A DNA stretch of 64,000 nt from Gudongella sp034006985 (GTDB lineage Bacteria; Bacillota; Clostridia; Tissierellales; Tissierellaceae). Location: positions 19,141 through 83,140 of the forward strand of contig JAVERT010000012.1 in the NCBI GenBank assembly GCA_034006985.1. Reading direction: 5' to 3'. Position numbers and translations under genes: made by a program. The notes beneath the pieces were generated by a model. It saw only the letters and a list, made by a program, of their open reading frames with translations, had not been told where the DNA came from and did not search any database. Of the stretch, positions 37,231-45,528 are shown piece after piece; positions within the stretch are counted from its first letter, which is position 1; the number at the start of each line of letters is the position of its first letter.

Positions 37231-37275
37231 ATAATATCAAGTATTTTTCCTTTTGAACCTAGCCGTAGCGGCTAG
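37231..37275 (-). promoter_or_regulatory. Dyad promoter 3 (before the receiver-like/SLH operon)
   Basis: A perfect dyad CTAGCCGCTACGGCTAG (37259-37275, minus strand), 22 bases, then TGA-TATTAT (-10 at 37231-37236). About 80 bases to the start codon of the receiver-like gene. Confidence 0.85.
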
Positions 37276-37288
37276 GTTTTTAGCAAAA

Positions 37289-37324
37289 ACATAAAAAACA
37301 GATCAAAATGACCTGTTTTTTTAT
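37289..37324 (-). terminator. Terminator of the kinase-regulator operon
   Basis: A 12-bp stem (AAAAACAGGTCA with TGATCTGTTTTT on the minus strand) followed by a T-rich stretch, 25 bases past the response regulator stop and just before dyad promoter 3. Confidence 0.8.
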
Positions 37325-37348
37325 GTTTTCCAATTCTTTGATTTTTAT

Positions 37349-37966
37349 TTAGTATAGAGGATTAATTAACCCATTTGCAATCATATAAAATGCAAGGTCT
37401 ATCGCCTTATCAAAACCTGTTTTGGCTAGCATATTTGATTTATGATACTTGACTGTATGCTCAGAAATAAAAAGCTCCTCTGCAATTTCTTTGTTTGTCA
37501 TATGTTTACACATTAACCTGAGTACTTCCATTTCTCTTTCTGATAATGGAGCTTCTCCCCTTGTTGTAGCAATGATTTTTGGTTCCGGGAAATACAGTTT
37601 ACCTTCCATAACTCCTTTAGCTACCTCTACAAAATAGTCCAAACTTTTACTTTTGTAAATAAAGGCATGCGCTCCTGCTTCCCTTGCCCGAGGTGCATAG
37701 GTTATTTCATCAAAGCCTGACATTACTATTACTTTTATATGAGGGTGTTTTTTCCTTATCTCCTTTGTTGCATCCAAGCCTGATGCCCCACCCTCTGTAC
37801 AAACATCCATAAGGACTAAATCTGGTTTAAGTTTCATACAATATAATTCTGCATGTAGGGCATTTTTTAAACTGCCCACTACTAAAAAATTATCTGTACC
37901 TGTAAGTGCATTAAATAGTGAATCACACATTGATTCATGGTCATCAACAATAAGTACTTTATCCAT
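37349..37966 (-). CDS. LuxR/NarL-family response regulator
   Basis: A 205-residue regulator. The receiver (1-120) has VDDHESM, the phospho-Asp in LVLMDVCT, MSGFDE and the conserved Lys in FIYKSKS. The C-terminal LuxR helix-turn-helix (about 140-205) reads LSEREMEVLRLMCKHMTNKE and ISEHTVKYHKSNM. The open frame extends 8 codons further, but AGGAGG lies 7 bases before the ATG at 37964-37966. It overlaps the kinase gene by 8 bases, so this is its cognate regulator. As the only DNA-binding regulator in the surface-protein region it is the best candidate for binding the CTAGCC dyads, which is inference. Confidence 0.92.
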   Translation of the reverse strand: MDKVLIVDDHESMCDSLFNALTGTDNFLVVGSLKNALHAELYCMKLKPDLVLMDVCTEGGASGLDATKEIRKKHPHIKVIVMSGFDEITYAPRAREAGAHAFIYKSKSLDYFVEVAKGVMEGKLYFPEPKIIATTRGEAPLSEREMEVLRLMCKHMTNKEIAEELFISEHTVKYHKSNMLAKTGFDKAIDLAFYMIANGLINPLY

Positions 37967-39395
37967 ATATGTCACCTCCTGGTAAAACAACAGACAATGT
38001 AAACTGTGGATATGGTATGACTTTTAATTTTCCGCCTCTTGCTTCTACCATTTTTCTCATTGATTTGATACCACTACCTAGAGTAATTGGTTCAGTTGTT
38101 GTGTGACCAATGTTAGATATTCTAAGATTATATGAATAATCCATTTCCTCTGACTCTATATCAATCCTTGTTGCAAAACCATGTCTTACGGCATTTGCAG
38201 AACCTTCTCTTATTATATCTACAAACAGACCCGCACGTTCTTCATCCTCTGGAAGATGCCCCTTAAAGTTAATGTCTACTCCAATAGAATTAAATATTTG
38301 CTGAATGCTCTTTAACTCATCTACAGCACTATTTTCTTCATGTTCTGCTTTTAATTCCTCTAATAGTCCTTTTGACATTGATTTTAATAGATTATAGTCC
38401 AAATTATCTTCATTTTGTATCATCCGAAGAAGTAGAGTAAGACGCTGACCTAAAACATCATGCGCACGCATTTTAGCATCCTCAATTTCTTTTTCTTTGC
38501 TTAAAATCTGTAAATTAGCAATTGTATTTTTTAATCTACTACTCTTGTTTTTTAGTTCCTGTTCCTGGAGCTGTAACTTAGCTGTTAATGCCCAATTTTC
38601 ACTTACATCCGTAGCGGAAATATGAATACAGTTTTTCATTCTAAAAAGTTTCTCTGTTTTAGTAAACATCCATGCAGTTTTATCCTGCAAAATGTAAACA
38701 ACCTGTCCCTCTAGCTGTACTTTTTCATATTGCGAAATATATTTATCTGATACTAGCATTTCATAAAATTTTAAGGAATCACGAAATACTTTACCTGTTA
38801 TTAGCAGCATTAATCTTTGCATTTGGTGATTACAAAGAATTGTATACCCATCACCTTCACAAAACAATATGCCTGTATGCATGGTATCAACTGCATGCAT
38901 AATCGACAATGCGGAGATATTTGTCCTTATTGCAATGAAATTGCTTATGCACATTTTAATGCTCCTGATCAACAAGAATACTAAAACTACAACAAAAAAC
39001 CATGGAAATGCAGTGCCCATAATAGTCTCAACAAAAGGCAAGGATACTAAAGTTGCTATTATAACATTTATTGAAATCAAGGATTTATTAAAAAAGTATA
39101 CGACTACACCCAGTACTAGGATAAACATAAAAACTATAATTCTAGCATTTTCATACCCCTCTGGTATAACAATTCCGTTTCTATATCCAGTTATTACTTC
39201 CCCATGTAGAAGAGACAATATAAGTATTTCTCCTAGTATAAAAACTTCAAAAAAATGCTCAAAAAAACGTCTAATAGTACGATCAGAACGATAAAAATGT
39301 AGAATGATAGCTAGTGTTTGAGCTATAACTCCGATACCAAATAGAAATGTAATAAAAATTCGAGTTGCCCATGAAGCAGCATAAAACTCAATCAT
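37959..39395 (-). CDS. Membrane histidine kinase of the NarX/DesK-like (HisKA_3) type
   Basis: A 478-residue kinase with five or so membrane helices (about 12-32, 48-64, 84-102, 107-118, 130-150) and a PAS-like segment (about 165-260). A coiled linker follows, then the phospho-acceptor His312 in AHDVLGQRLTLLL, and an ATPase domain with N box REGSANAVRHG (about 393-403) and GSGIKSMRKMV near the end. This is the catalytic partner for the LuxR-type regulator downstream. It overlaps the upstream large sensor gene by 8 bases, which suggests the two membrane proteins are made together and may form one sensor complex. Confidence 0.9.
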   Translation of the reverse strand: MIEFYAASWATRIFITFLFGIGVIAQTLAIILHFYRSDRTIRRFFEHFFEVFILGEILILSLLHGEVITGYRNGIVIPEGYENARIIVFMFILVLGVVVYFFNKSLISINVIIATLVSLPFVETIMGTAFPWFFVVVLVFLLIRSIKMCISNFIAIRTNISALSIMHAVDTMHTGILFCEGDGYTILCNHQMQRLMLLITGKVFRDSLKFYEMLVSDKYISQYEKVQLEGQVVYILQDKTAWMFTKTEKLFRMKNCIHISATDVSENWALTAKLQLQEQELKNKSSRLKNTIANLQILSKEKEIEDAKMRAHDVLGQRLTLLLRMIQNEDNLDYNLLKSMSKGLLEELKAEHEENSAVDELKSIQQIFNSIGVDINFKGHLPEDEERAGLFVDIIREGSANAVRHGFATRIDIESEEMDYSYNLRISNIGHTTTEPITLGSGIKSMRKMVEARGGKLKVIPYPQFTLSVVLPGGDIYG

Positions 39396-41856
39396 TTTCT
39401 ACTCCTCCTTTCGGAAAAGAAATGCTGATGCCAAATGTATCTTCAATACTTTTTCTTACAATTTTTCCCTTTGCCATTGAGATTGCGTCTGTAAGTTTTG
39501 ACTCGGTTTTTAATAATCCTATATCAACTGATGGAAGGAGTCTCATAGTTGTCCATTCATTTTCAATTGCTAGCTCTACAATTATATATGGACAATGCTC
39601 TTGAACTGCTAATTCAGTTAAAGTATAGAAAAAATCGTAGAATAATGTAGCATATCTAACAGGAATTCTTTCTTTTATTTGGTTTACAGTTACAATTTGA
39701 ACATTCGAATATTTTGCTATTTCACTTAGTTCCTCTATATATATTATTAGTTCAGTTGTATCACTTATAGTTGTTTCTTTCTCTTTAAAAAACAAATTAC
39801 ATCTTCGTTTTATATAACATAGTAATAGTGCAATACCATTAGTTTCAATCAAATGATTTTCTGAGTGCTCTAATTTTTCTATCCTCTTTGTCAATTTTTC
39901 TATATTTTCAGCTATCTCAACTTCTAACTGCTCCATTAAATGTTTCTTCTCTTTTTTTTCAATAATTGACCTTTTTATTTTTTCTTCTTCAGCTAGGATA
40001 ATATTGGCCTCTGTTAATTTTTCATTAGATTGCTGAATTTCTCGATGCAACTCTTGTATTTTAGTAATATCTTCATTCCAAAAGGCATATCCACCCGGAA
40101 TTGGATTGGCAAATAATAGAGATTCATCATCTTGTAACACTGGCACAGGTGATGAAGCTATAACTCTTTCAATAATATCTTTATTAATTAATGCTGCTGA
40201 GAAGGATGATATTGCCACTTCGCTTTCTTTGTTTATAATTTGCATTTTAAGTGGTGATCTTGTAAAAATATCAATATATTTAGTATTTACAGGTATCAAA
40301 CCTGAACGTATGCATGATTCAAACATAAGCAATACAAAAACTCCAGTGACTATTGTAAGATCAGTTTCATAGACAAATGGTTCTCTAATTATATATTTGT
40401 AATTGTAAATACCAAAAATAGCAAACACGCCAAGAGGAAAAATAAATCTTTTTTTTCTTGGGCTCTTTATGCTTTTTTTCAAGAGTATGGCAAAAGCTAT
40501 AGCAATATTCATCATACATACAAAAAGTACAATATAGTATCCAAAACCGTAGGTATAATTAATAGCCCAATCTGGCTTATTTAAATCCAATTTAAACACA
40601 AATCCATGTATATCATTTGTAAAAACTAATATGATTAATACTCCAATTAAAACTAACATTTTCTTTAACCATTTAGGTGGAAAAATTTCATTTTTAGGAT
40701 TATCAATCGCCCATGCCATCCATAGTACTACTAATGGCAAAGATAACTGGAAAATGTAATAGGAGTACCATAAATACCTGGAAAGAGATTCATTTACTAC
40801 CACTTGGTATTTAATCAAACGTACTAGAGCCCACATATTTAGAATTATTCCTGTGAAAAAAGCTGCATAACTTATCTCTTTTTGCATAGAACGGCGTAGA
40901 ATCCACGATACCCAGATAGTAACCAAAGTCATATATATTAAAGCTGAAAAAAGATTTTCCCGAAAGTTAATTGACATAAACCGTTTAGAATTTAGAACTT
41001 CTCTCTGGATTAAAGGGCTAACATTTTGAGTGATTTTTGCAAAGTGTTCATAATCTTTAACTCTGACAGCAGGCAAATAGGCTTCTTTATCTGGATAAAC
41101 AGATAAATCACTTTGTCCATCTAATAGTCTGAATTTGCTTTCAAATAATAATTTATCTACATTTTCTTCAAAAACAAGATTTTCATTAGAAAGTAAACCT
41201 TTTTCGTATGTAAATGTCCCTTCTTTGGGAACTATAATTTCTATATTACGCCCATCTTCTATAAGCGCAGTTGCCTGGTAGTCATAACATATAATAATTG
41301 GAGAATTGAATGTATCCATATTAAGACGAGAATTTTTATGAAGAGTTGCCAATAGTTTGATTGCTTTTTCCAACGTGTAATCTTCGCCTTCTAAACCGTA
41401 GGACATAGCAGCTATTAACATTTGATCATTGCCTGGGGTCTTAGAAAAGGCGACTTCTTCTTCGATTTTTGATAAATCATTCCAACTAGTAACTCTCGTT
41501 TCAGTTTGATCACGGTCGATTGCAATAATAACCGTTGCAAGATAGTGAGGATCCCAATATTTAGCAATGCCTGTTTGGAGCGCACCATCTGCTTGTGTAT
41601 CAAAGGCTTCCGTAGTCAATCCACCATCTACAGTATAATATGCTTTAATCTCAGATTGTTTAATTGTATATGTAGGTAATATTTGTTCCACTATTTTTGG
41701 GTAAAGCGAATAATCGTCCAGATTGCATATAACCGAATTGGACTTTGCTTTTTCCTCACAGCCGGTTAAAATAACTGTGAATATCATGAGAGTTAGAATT
41801 AAAACTAGACTTGAAAGCTTTACAGCATTAGCACAAATAGATTTGAAAAAAAACAC
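39388..41856 (-). CDS. Large sensor: lipoprotein-type solute-binding domain, membrane region, kinase-like tail lacking the catalytic His
   Basis: An 822-residue protein. Residues 1-33 form a lipoprotein-type signal (ILTGC, Cys33), and 40-290 look like a type-1 extracellular solute-binding domain (WNDLSK, AFSKTPGNDQMLIAAMSYG). About seven membrane helices fill 300-520, then a long coiled coil (about 610-680). The last 150 residues resemble a HisKA_3-type ATPase fold, but I see neither a phospho-acceptor His nor clear N and G boxes. It probably senses a solute and passes the signal to the kinase that follows. The start, a GTG directly behind GGGGG, is uncertain. Its promoter may be 41916-41944. 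Confidence 0.75.
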   Translation of the reverse strand: MFFFKSICANAVKLSSLVLILTLMIFTVILTGCEEKAKSNSVICNLDDYSLYPKIVEQILPTYTIKQSEIKAYYTVDGGLTTEAFDTQADGALQTGIAKYWDPHYLATVIIAIDRDQTETRVTSWNDLSKIEEEVAFSKTPGNDQMLIAAMSYGLEGEDYTLEKAIKLLATLHKNSRLNMDTFNSPIIICYDYQATALIEDGRNIEIIVPKEGTFTYEKGLLSNENLVFEENVDKLLFESKFRLLDGQSDLSVYPDKEAYLPAVRVKDYEHFAKITQNVSPLIQREVLNSKRFMSINFRENLFSALIYMTLVTIWVSWILRRSMQKEISYAAFFTGIILNMWALVRLIKYQVVVNESLSRYLWYSYYIFQLSLPLVVLWMAWAIDNPKNEIFPPKWLKKMLVLIGVLIILVFTNDIHGFVFKLDLNKPDWAINYTYGFGYYIVLFVCMMNIAIAFAILLKKSIKSPRKKRFIFPLGVFAIFGIYNYKYIIREPFVYETDLTIVTGVFVLLMFESCIRSGLIPVNTKYIDIFTRSPLKMQIINKESEVAISSFSAALINKDIIERVIASSPVPVLQDDESLLFANPIPGGYAFWNEDITKIQELHREIQQSNEKLTEANIILAEEEKIKRSIIEKKEKKHLMEQLEVEIAENIEKLTKRIEKLEHSENHLIETNGIALLLCYIKRRCNLFFKEKETTISDTTELIIYIEELSEIAKYSNVQIVTVNQIKERIPVRYATLFYDFFYTLTELAVQEHCPYIIVELAIENEWTTMRLLPSVDIGLLKTESKLTDAISMAKGKIVRKSIEDTFGISISFPKGGVEND

Positions 41857-41915
41857 CCCCCAATGAAAAACATTAAAGCCTGCTTAGATTCATTATATAT
41901 GTTGGTATTACATTA

Positions 41916-41944
41916 AATATATCTGATTTATGTTCTTTTGTCCA
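41916..41944 (-). promoter_or_regulatory. Probable constitutive promoter of the sensor-kinase-regulator genes
   Basis: On the minus strand TGGACA (41939-41944) and TATATT (41916-41921) are separated by exactly 17 bases, in the 113-base gap after the receiver-like gene 2. It would let the sensor genes be expressed independently of dyad promoter 4. A short hairpin without a T-tract precedes it. Confidence 0.55.
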
Positions 41945-41969
41945 CTTTATTGGCAATTATACCAATAAT

Positions 41970-42353
41970 CTAGAATGCAGATAATTTTGCCAATAAATAT
42001 TTTAGTGATGAATCATAAAATACAAAATCATCTACAATTCCTTTCTTCTTTGTTTCTGTTGCTAGTTCACGTCTTGCTTTATCATCTTGTGACACAAGTA
42101 AAAGCAGATGGATATCTGGCAATTTTTTATGTAATAATTCGCAAAACTGCATCATTGTTTCTTCTTCATCTATAGCTCTATCCATAAAGTCAATTAAGGC
42201 TACATCAATTTCAAAAATTTCTGCATCAAGTAAAGCCTGGTATGGATTGAGCAACATAAAAAACTCAAAATTAGAATCTGGCATGGACTTAAGAGCAACC
42301 GCTAAGCTTTGTGCCAGTATTTTATTAGTTGTAATTAAAGCAACTTTTTTCAT
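41970..42353 (-). CDS. Stand-alone receiver-like protein 2
   Basis: A 127-residue receiver-like protein without output domain: strand 3 VALIDFMDRA, strand 4 LLLLVSQDDK, strand 5 DDFVFYD. Here the phospho-acceptor position is Asp, unlike the two paralogues (Glu), but the N-terminal acidic pair and the Lys after strand 5 are still missing. AGGGGAT lies 8 bases before the ATG. It is the first gene behind dyad promoter 4, upstream of the two-kinase system; it may modulate that system, which is inference. Confidence 0.68.
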   Translation of the reverse strand: MKKVALITTNKILAQSLAVALKSMPDSNFEFFMLLNPYQALLDAEIFEIDVALIDFMDRAIDEEETMMQFCELLHKKLPDIHLLLLVSQDDKARRELATETKKKGIVDDFVFYDSSLKYLLAKLSAF

Positions 42354-42405
42354 ATTAATATCCCCTCAGTATATTGGATAGGTCTCGCTAATAGTTCTCA
42401 TTTTT

Positions 42406-42450
42406 AATATATCAGAAATATTTTATGTTTACACTAGCCGTTACGGCTAG
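42406..42450 (-). promoter_or_regulatory. Dyad promoter 4 (before receiver-like gene 2 and the kinase genes)
   Basis: A perfect dyad CTAGCCGTAACGGCTAG (42434-42450), 22 bases, then TGA-TATATT (-10 at 42406-42411). If the LuxR-type regulator binds the dyad, this would be autoregulation of its own locus. Confidence 0.83.
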
Positions 42451-42487
42451 TCTTTTATCTATTTCAATTAAAATTTATGATAACTTC

Positions 42488-42517
42488 AAAAAAACTGCTG
42501 CCCAAAATGGACAGCAG
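42488..42517 (-). terminator. Terminator after tRNA-Ser(CGA)
   Basis: Stem CTGCTGTCC / GGGCAGCAG (one wobble) with a short loop and a seven-T run on the minus strand. Confidence 0.85.
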
Positions 42518-42560
42518 GTTAAGGACAATTCTTTAATTATGAACATACACGGTGTGTATT

Positions 42561-42652
42561 TGGCGGAGAGAGTGGGATTTGAACCCACGGTGCAGCTTAA
42601 ACTGCACAACGGTTTTCGAGACCGCCACTTTAAACCTCTCAGACATCTCTCC
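42561..42652 (-). tRNA. tRNA-Ser, anticodon CGA
   Basis: A 92-base class II tRNA with encoded CCA. The acceptor stem is GGAGAGA with TCTCTCC, the anticodon loop is CTCGAAA (anticodon CGA, reads UCG), the long variable arm is GTGCAG-TTTAAG-CTGCAC, and the T-arm is GTGGG-TTCAAAT-CCCAC. All stems are fully paired, so this is the functional-looking copy. It lies between the oxidoreductase fragment and a terminator. Confidence 0.96.
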
Positions 42653-42670
42653 TTTGGTTTCCAATCTATA

Positions 42671-42991
42671 TTATATATCGCTTTTTTCGACTTTGCAAAC
42701 AACTTCGTAATAAGCTGCATGCATACCCATCTTTGAATATATTTCTGGTATAAGTCTATTGATTCCACCCTTTCTCTTTATCCAACCACCTTCGTAAATC
42801 TTTACTCTATCAGAGAGCTTTTTCTCATCAAATTCCAACATTGTATTGATAGATCCTGTTTCTGTGCTTATCTTTACATTATCTTTATCATTTAAACCTA
42901 AGTCTTTTGCACTCTTCGGATTTATATAGATTGTTGGCGTATGATCTTCTCCTCTTAGCACAAAATATTGAGAATGAAGTGAACCTCTTAA
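42671..42991 (-). pseudogene. 3' fragment of a molybdopterin oxidoreductase
   Basis: About 107 codons homologous to the C-terminus of the oxidoreductase at 49354-51363. Examples are LRGEDHTPTIYINPKSAKDL against LRGEDHKPTIYINPQSAKDL, and the same MGMHAAYYEVVCKVEK ending. The frame has no stop, but there is no start or catalytic region; the fragment is cut at 42991, the edge of the direct repeat. It is a remnant of duplication or recombination. Confidence 0.9.
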
Positions 42992-43022
42992 TTAGAATAA
43001 TTTCACTAGATTATTCTAATTT

Positions 43023-43547
43023 TTATGCCCAAGGATTTTCAGAAACAGGTATCCGTATGTCACTAAGTAACATTTGCTCCCATAAAAACCACTCACCAGT
43101 AGAATCTTTCTTTCTAACTTGTACAGGTCTTGGGCTATCAGCACCACTTGATTTTAAATAAAGCTTAGCATAGCCTTTCTCATCAAAACTGCTAGGCACT
43201 GTTGATATAGTAACTGTATAGGGGATTGAAGCTTTATATCCATTTTCAGGTGATGATCCTAAAAAATATGAAAACGGCAAATATTCTTTTCCTCTTAGAC
43301 GCTCGTTAATAAACTGTATATCGTATGTCGATAATCCTTGAGGTCCTTTTAAAAAATTCATCATTTCAAGGGCAACTTTTTTATCTTTTGGCCACATGCA
43401 CAGTGCTGTTATTAAGAGTGCAGCTGTATTATGTGGTTCTTCTAAGCTTGATTCTGGTAAAGCTTTAAGCATACTTAAACTTGTAGGAATTTCTTTAAAA
43501 GAAACTTGCCATACTTGATTAGCACTTGTATTATTTACTCCATTCAT
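43023..43547 (-). CDS. Conserved hypothetical protein (possibly DUF6935-type)
   Basis: A 174-residue protein without signal peptide or membrane helix. It has a helical first half (residues 15-95, SMLKALPESSLEEPHNTAAL) and a C-terminal half with short strands (YTVTISTVPS, AKLYLKSSGADSPRPVQV, DIRIPVSENPWA). It resembles a small family of uncharacterised Clostridia proteins, possibly DUF6935; I cannot verify this here. AGAGGAGG lies 10 bases before the ATG. It sits at the junction of the direct repeat, downstream of a gene remnant. Confidence 0.65.
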   Translation of the reverse strand: MNGVNNTSANQVWQVSFKEIPTSLSMLKALPESSLEEPHNTAALLITALCMWPKDKKVALEMMNFLKGPQGLSTYDIQFINERLRGKEYLPFSYFLGSSPENGYKASIPYTVTISTVPSSFDEKGYAKLYLKSSGADSPRPVQVRKKDSTGEWFLWEQMLLSDIRIPVSENPWA

Positions 43548-43591
43548 ATATAAGCCTCCTCTTCAAATTTGCTAGATTAAGGTCAATTGTA

Positions 43592-43735
43592 TTAAGGCTG
43601 TTTAAGTTCAAATGTAGTCTTAAGGGTATTCCATGCATCAGACTTCATAAAGTCTTCTACAGTGCCGTTTTCGACTTTTACCCTAATGTCAAAGGACAAA
43701 TATTGTTCATTAGTGTAAGCTGCATACCATTTACT
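43592..43735 (-). pseudogene. Remnant coding stretch after the WG-repeat gene
   Basis: An open stretch of about 46 codons, reading KWYAAYTNEQYLSFDIRVKV and then EDFMKSDAWNTLKTTFEL, begins directly at the WG-gene stop in another frame and has no start codon or ribosome site. The composition looks like real protein. It is best explained as the 3' end of a gene whose 5' part was lost when the neighbours were joined. Confidence 0.5.
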
Positions 43736-45495
43736 TAATCTTCAATATAATTTAATGATGTATCTATAGCAATTGTTTTTGCGACCCCATCCCAAGCAAT
43801 TCCAATATCAAAGACTTTTGCTATATCTCTTAATTTAAAATAATTGTTATTATCAATAGTATAAGCAAGAAGTTCTACTTGGCTACCATCTTTATATACG
43901 GCAGATGTATTCAATATAGGTGTTTTGTTTTCACTTTTTCCCTTTGCCAATTCTCCTCCAACCGGTGTGTATTTTGTGTTTGAAATAAGGTTGATTGCTT
44001 TTTTATCCCCATCCCAACTTACTTCAAATTGCTTTTTACTTCCGCTAATAACACTTGCCAAATCTCTTAATTTAAAGTAGTTATTTCCTTCTATTAAGTA
44101 GGCCTCAAAAGATATATCCTTGCCATTAACTAATACTTTTGATGATGTTGGGTTTGCTATAAAAGACTTTTCTGTGTTTTTCTCCACTTTTACTTTTTCT
44201 TTTTCTAATAGGGGATTTTTCAATATTCCAGTTTTGTCTCCTAGCTTGACTATAGATACCCCTTCTACAAATACAAAGCTGGCATCATCGTACTTTATTG
44301 GTAGAACTTCTTTCCCCGTTTTATCTATATATCCATATTTACCATTTAATAGGACTCTAGCTAAGCCTTCTGAAAAATCTTCTGACTTATCATATTTTAA
44401 TGGTATCACTAGCTTACCTGTTTTATCTACATAGCCATATTCAGAATTTAATAAGACCCTGGCTAGTCCTTCTGAAAATTCATTTGCACATTCATATTTT
44501 ACAGCTACTACTTCTTTTCCTGTTTTATCTATATAACCTCTTTTTTCACCTAATTTTACTTTGGCTAGTCCATTAGTAAAGTCACTTGCATAATTATAAC
44601 TTAGAAGAACTGTTGATGGACTGTTTGAAAAATCACACGACTTATCATATTTAAAGTCAACTACTTTTCTTCCCAGTTTATCTATATAACCAACTTTATC
44701 ACCTAATAACACTCTAGCTAATCCCTCTGAGAAATCACTTACATTGTCATAATTAAGTGGTATTACTTCTTTTCCTGTTTTATCTATATAACCATACTTC
44801 CCATCAGACTCTACCCAAGCTAGGCCTTCTGAAAAATAACCTGCGGATCCATATTTAAATGGTATTATCTCATCCCCTGCCTTATTTATAAAACCAACCT
44901 TAAAAGTGCTTTCACGCTCTAATGCTACCGGGGCCAAACCCTCTGAGAAGAATTCTACATCATAATACTTTAGTGGTATGACTTCTTTTCCTGTTTTATC
45001 TATATATCCCCACTTACCCTCTCTAAATCCTACCATGGCTAAGCCCTCGGAGAAATTGATAACATTATCATATTTAGGTGGTATAACTTCTTTACCTTCC
45101 TTATTTATAAATCCCCACTTACCATCTACTTCTACCTCTCCTAAACCTTCTGAAAAATAACCTGCACTACCGTATTTTATTTTCCCAACTTCTTTACCTG
45201 TTTTATCTATATAGCCATATTTGCCATTAAAAGCAACATTTGCAATACCTTCTTTAAATTCAGAAACATAGTCATACTTTAATACCACCACTTCTTTTCC
45301 TGTTTTATCAATAAATCCATATTTGCCATTTAATTCAACAGCAGCCAGTCCTTCTGAATACATTCTTATATAGTCATAAGATTTTTCTAGCCATTTTATC
45401 TCTAATTCTGCTGAGTACGCAATACTCGGTCTACTAATAATAAGGCCATTAAGTACTACGACTCCTATTAATGTTAGGCTAAGACTTTTTCTCAT
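43735..45495 (-). CDS. WG-repeat surface protein with copper-amine-oxidase-N-like domains
   Basis: A 586-residue exported protein (signal about 1-28). Residues 32-435 hold about twelve WG (KWG) repeats of 30-35 residues, each with a core such as GKYGYIDKTGKEV and FSEGLA. The C-terminal 150 residues contain two stretches of the copper-amine-oxidase N-terminal type (YFKLRDLASV, YFKLRDIAKVF), often found in wall-associated clostridial proteins. No catalytic motif. Third gene of the operon behind dyad promoter 5, after a receiver-like gene and a lipoprotein gene. Confidence 0.88.
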   Translation of the reverse strand: MRKSLSLTLIGVVVLNGLIISRPSIAYSAELEIKWLEKSYDYIRMYSEGLAAVELNGKYGFIDKTGKEVVVLKYDYVSEFKEGIANVAFNGKYGYIDKTGKEVGKIKYGSAGYFSEGLGEVEVDGKWGFINKEGKEVIPPKYDNVINFSEGLAMVGFREGKWGYIDKTGKEVIPLKYYDVEFFSEGLAPVALERESTFKVGFINKAGDEIIPFKYGSAGYFSEGLAWVESDGKYGYIDKTGKEVIPLNYDNVSDFSEGLARVLLGDKVGYIDKLGRKVVDFKYDKSCDFSNSPSTVLLSYNYASDFTNGLAKVKLGEKRGYIDKTGKEVVAVKYECANEFSEGLARVLLNSEYGYVDKTGKLVIPLKYDKSEDFSEGLARVLLNGKYGYIDKTGKEVLPIKYDDASFVFVEGVSIVKLGDKTGILKNPLLEKEKVKVEKNTEKSFIANPTSSKVLVNGKDISFEAYLIEGNNYFKLRDLASVISGSKKQFEVSWDGDKKAINLISNTKYTPVGGELAKGKSENKTPILNTSAVYKDGSQVELLAYTIDNNNYFKLRDIAKVFDIGIAWDGVAKTIAIDTSLNYIED

Positions 45496-45528
45496 TTATA
45501 AAAACCTCCTTTTTAAATTTTGTGTTTA

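Larger units (their letters stand above)
42486..42991. repeat. Direct repeat copy A: terminator, tRNA-Ser, oxidoreductase 3' end
   Basis: About 500 bp matching 49159-49674. From the tRNA to the right edge the two copies are colinear without a single gap (offset 6683 throughout). Beyond 42991 the similarity ends abruptly at a small inverted repeat (TTAGAATAAT with ATTATTCTAA). Confidence 0.9.

Noticed and set aside
37349..37966. The LuxR-type protein as a quorum-sensing receptor.
   Set aside because: It has a receiver domain and a cognate kinase, not an autoinducer-binding domain, and no synthase gene is near.
42992..43022. Inverted repeat TTAGAATAAT/ATTATTCTAA as the terminator of the gene at 43023.
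   Set aside because: On the minus strand no T-tract follows the stem; it coincides with the edge of the direct repeat, so a junction feature is as likely.
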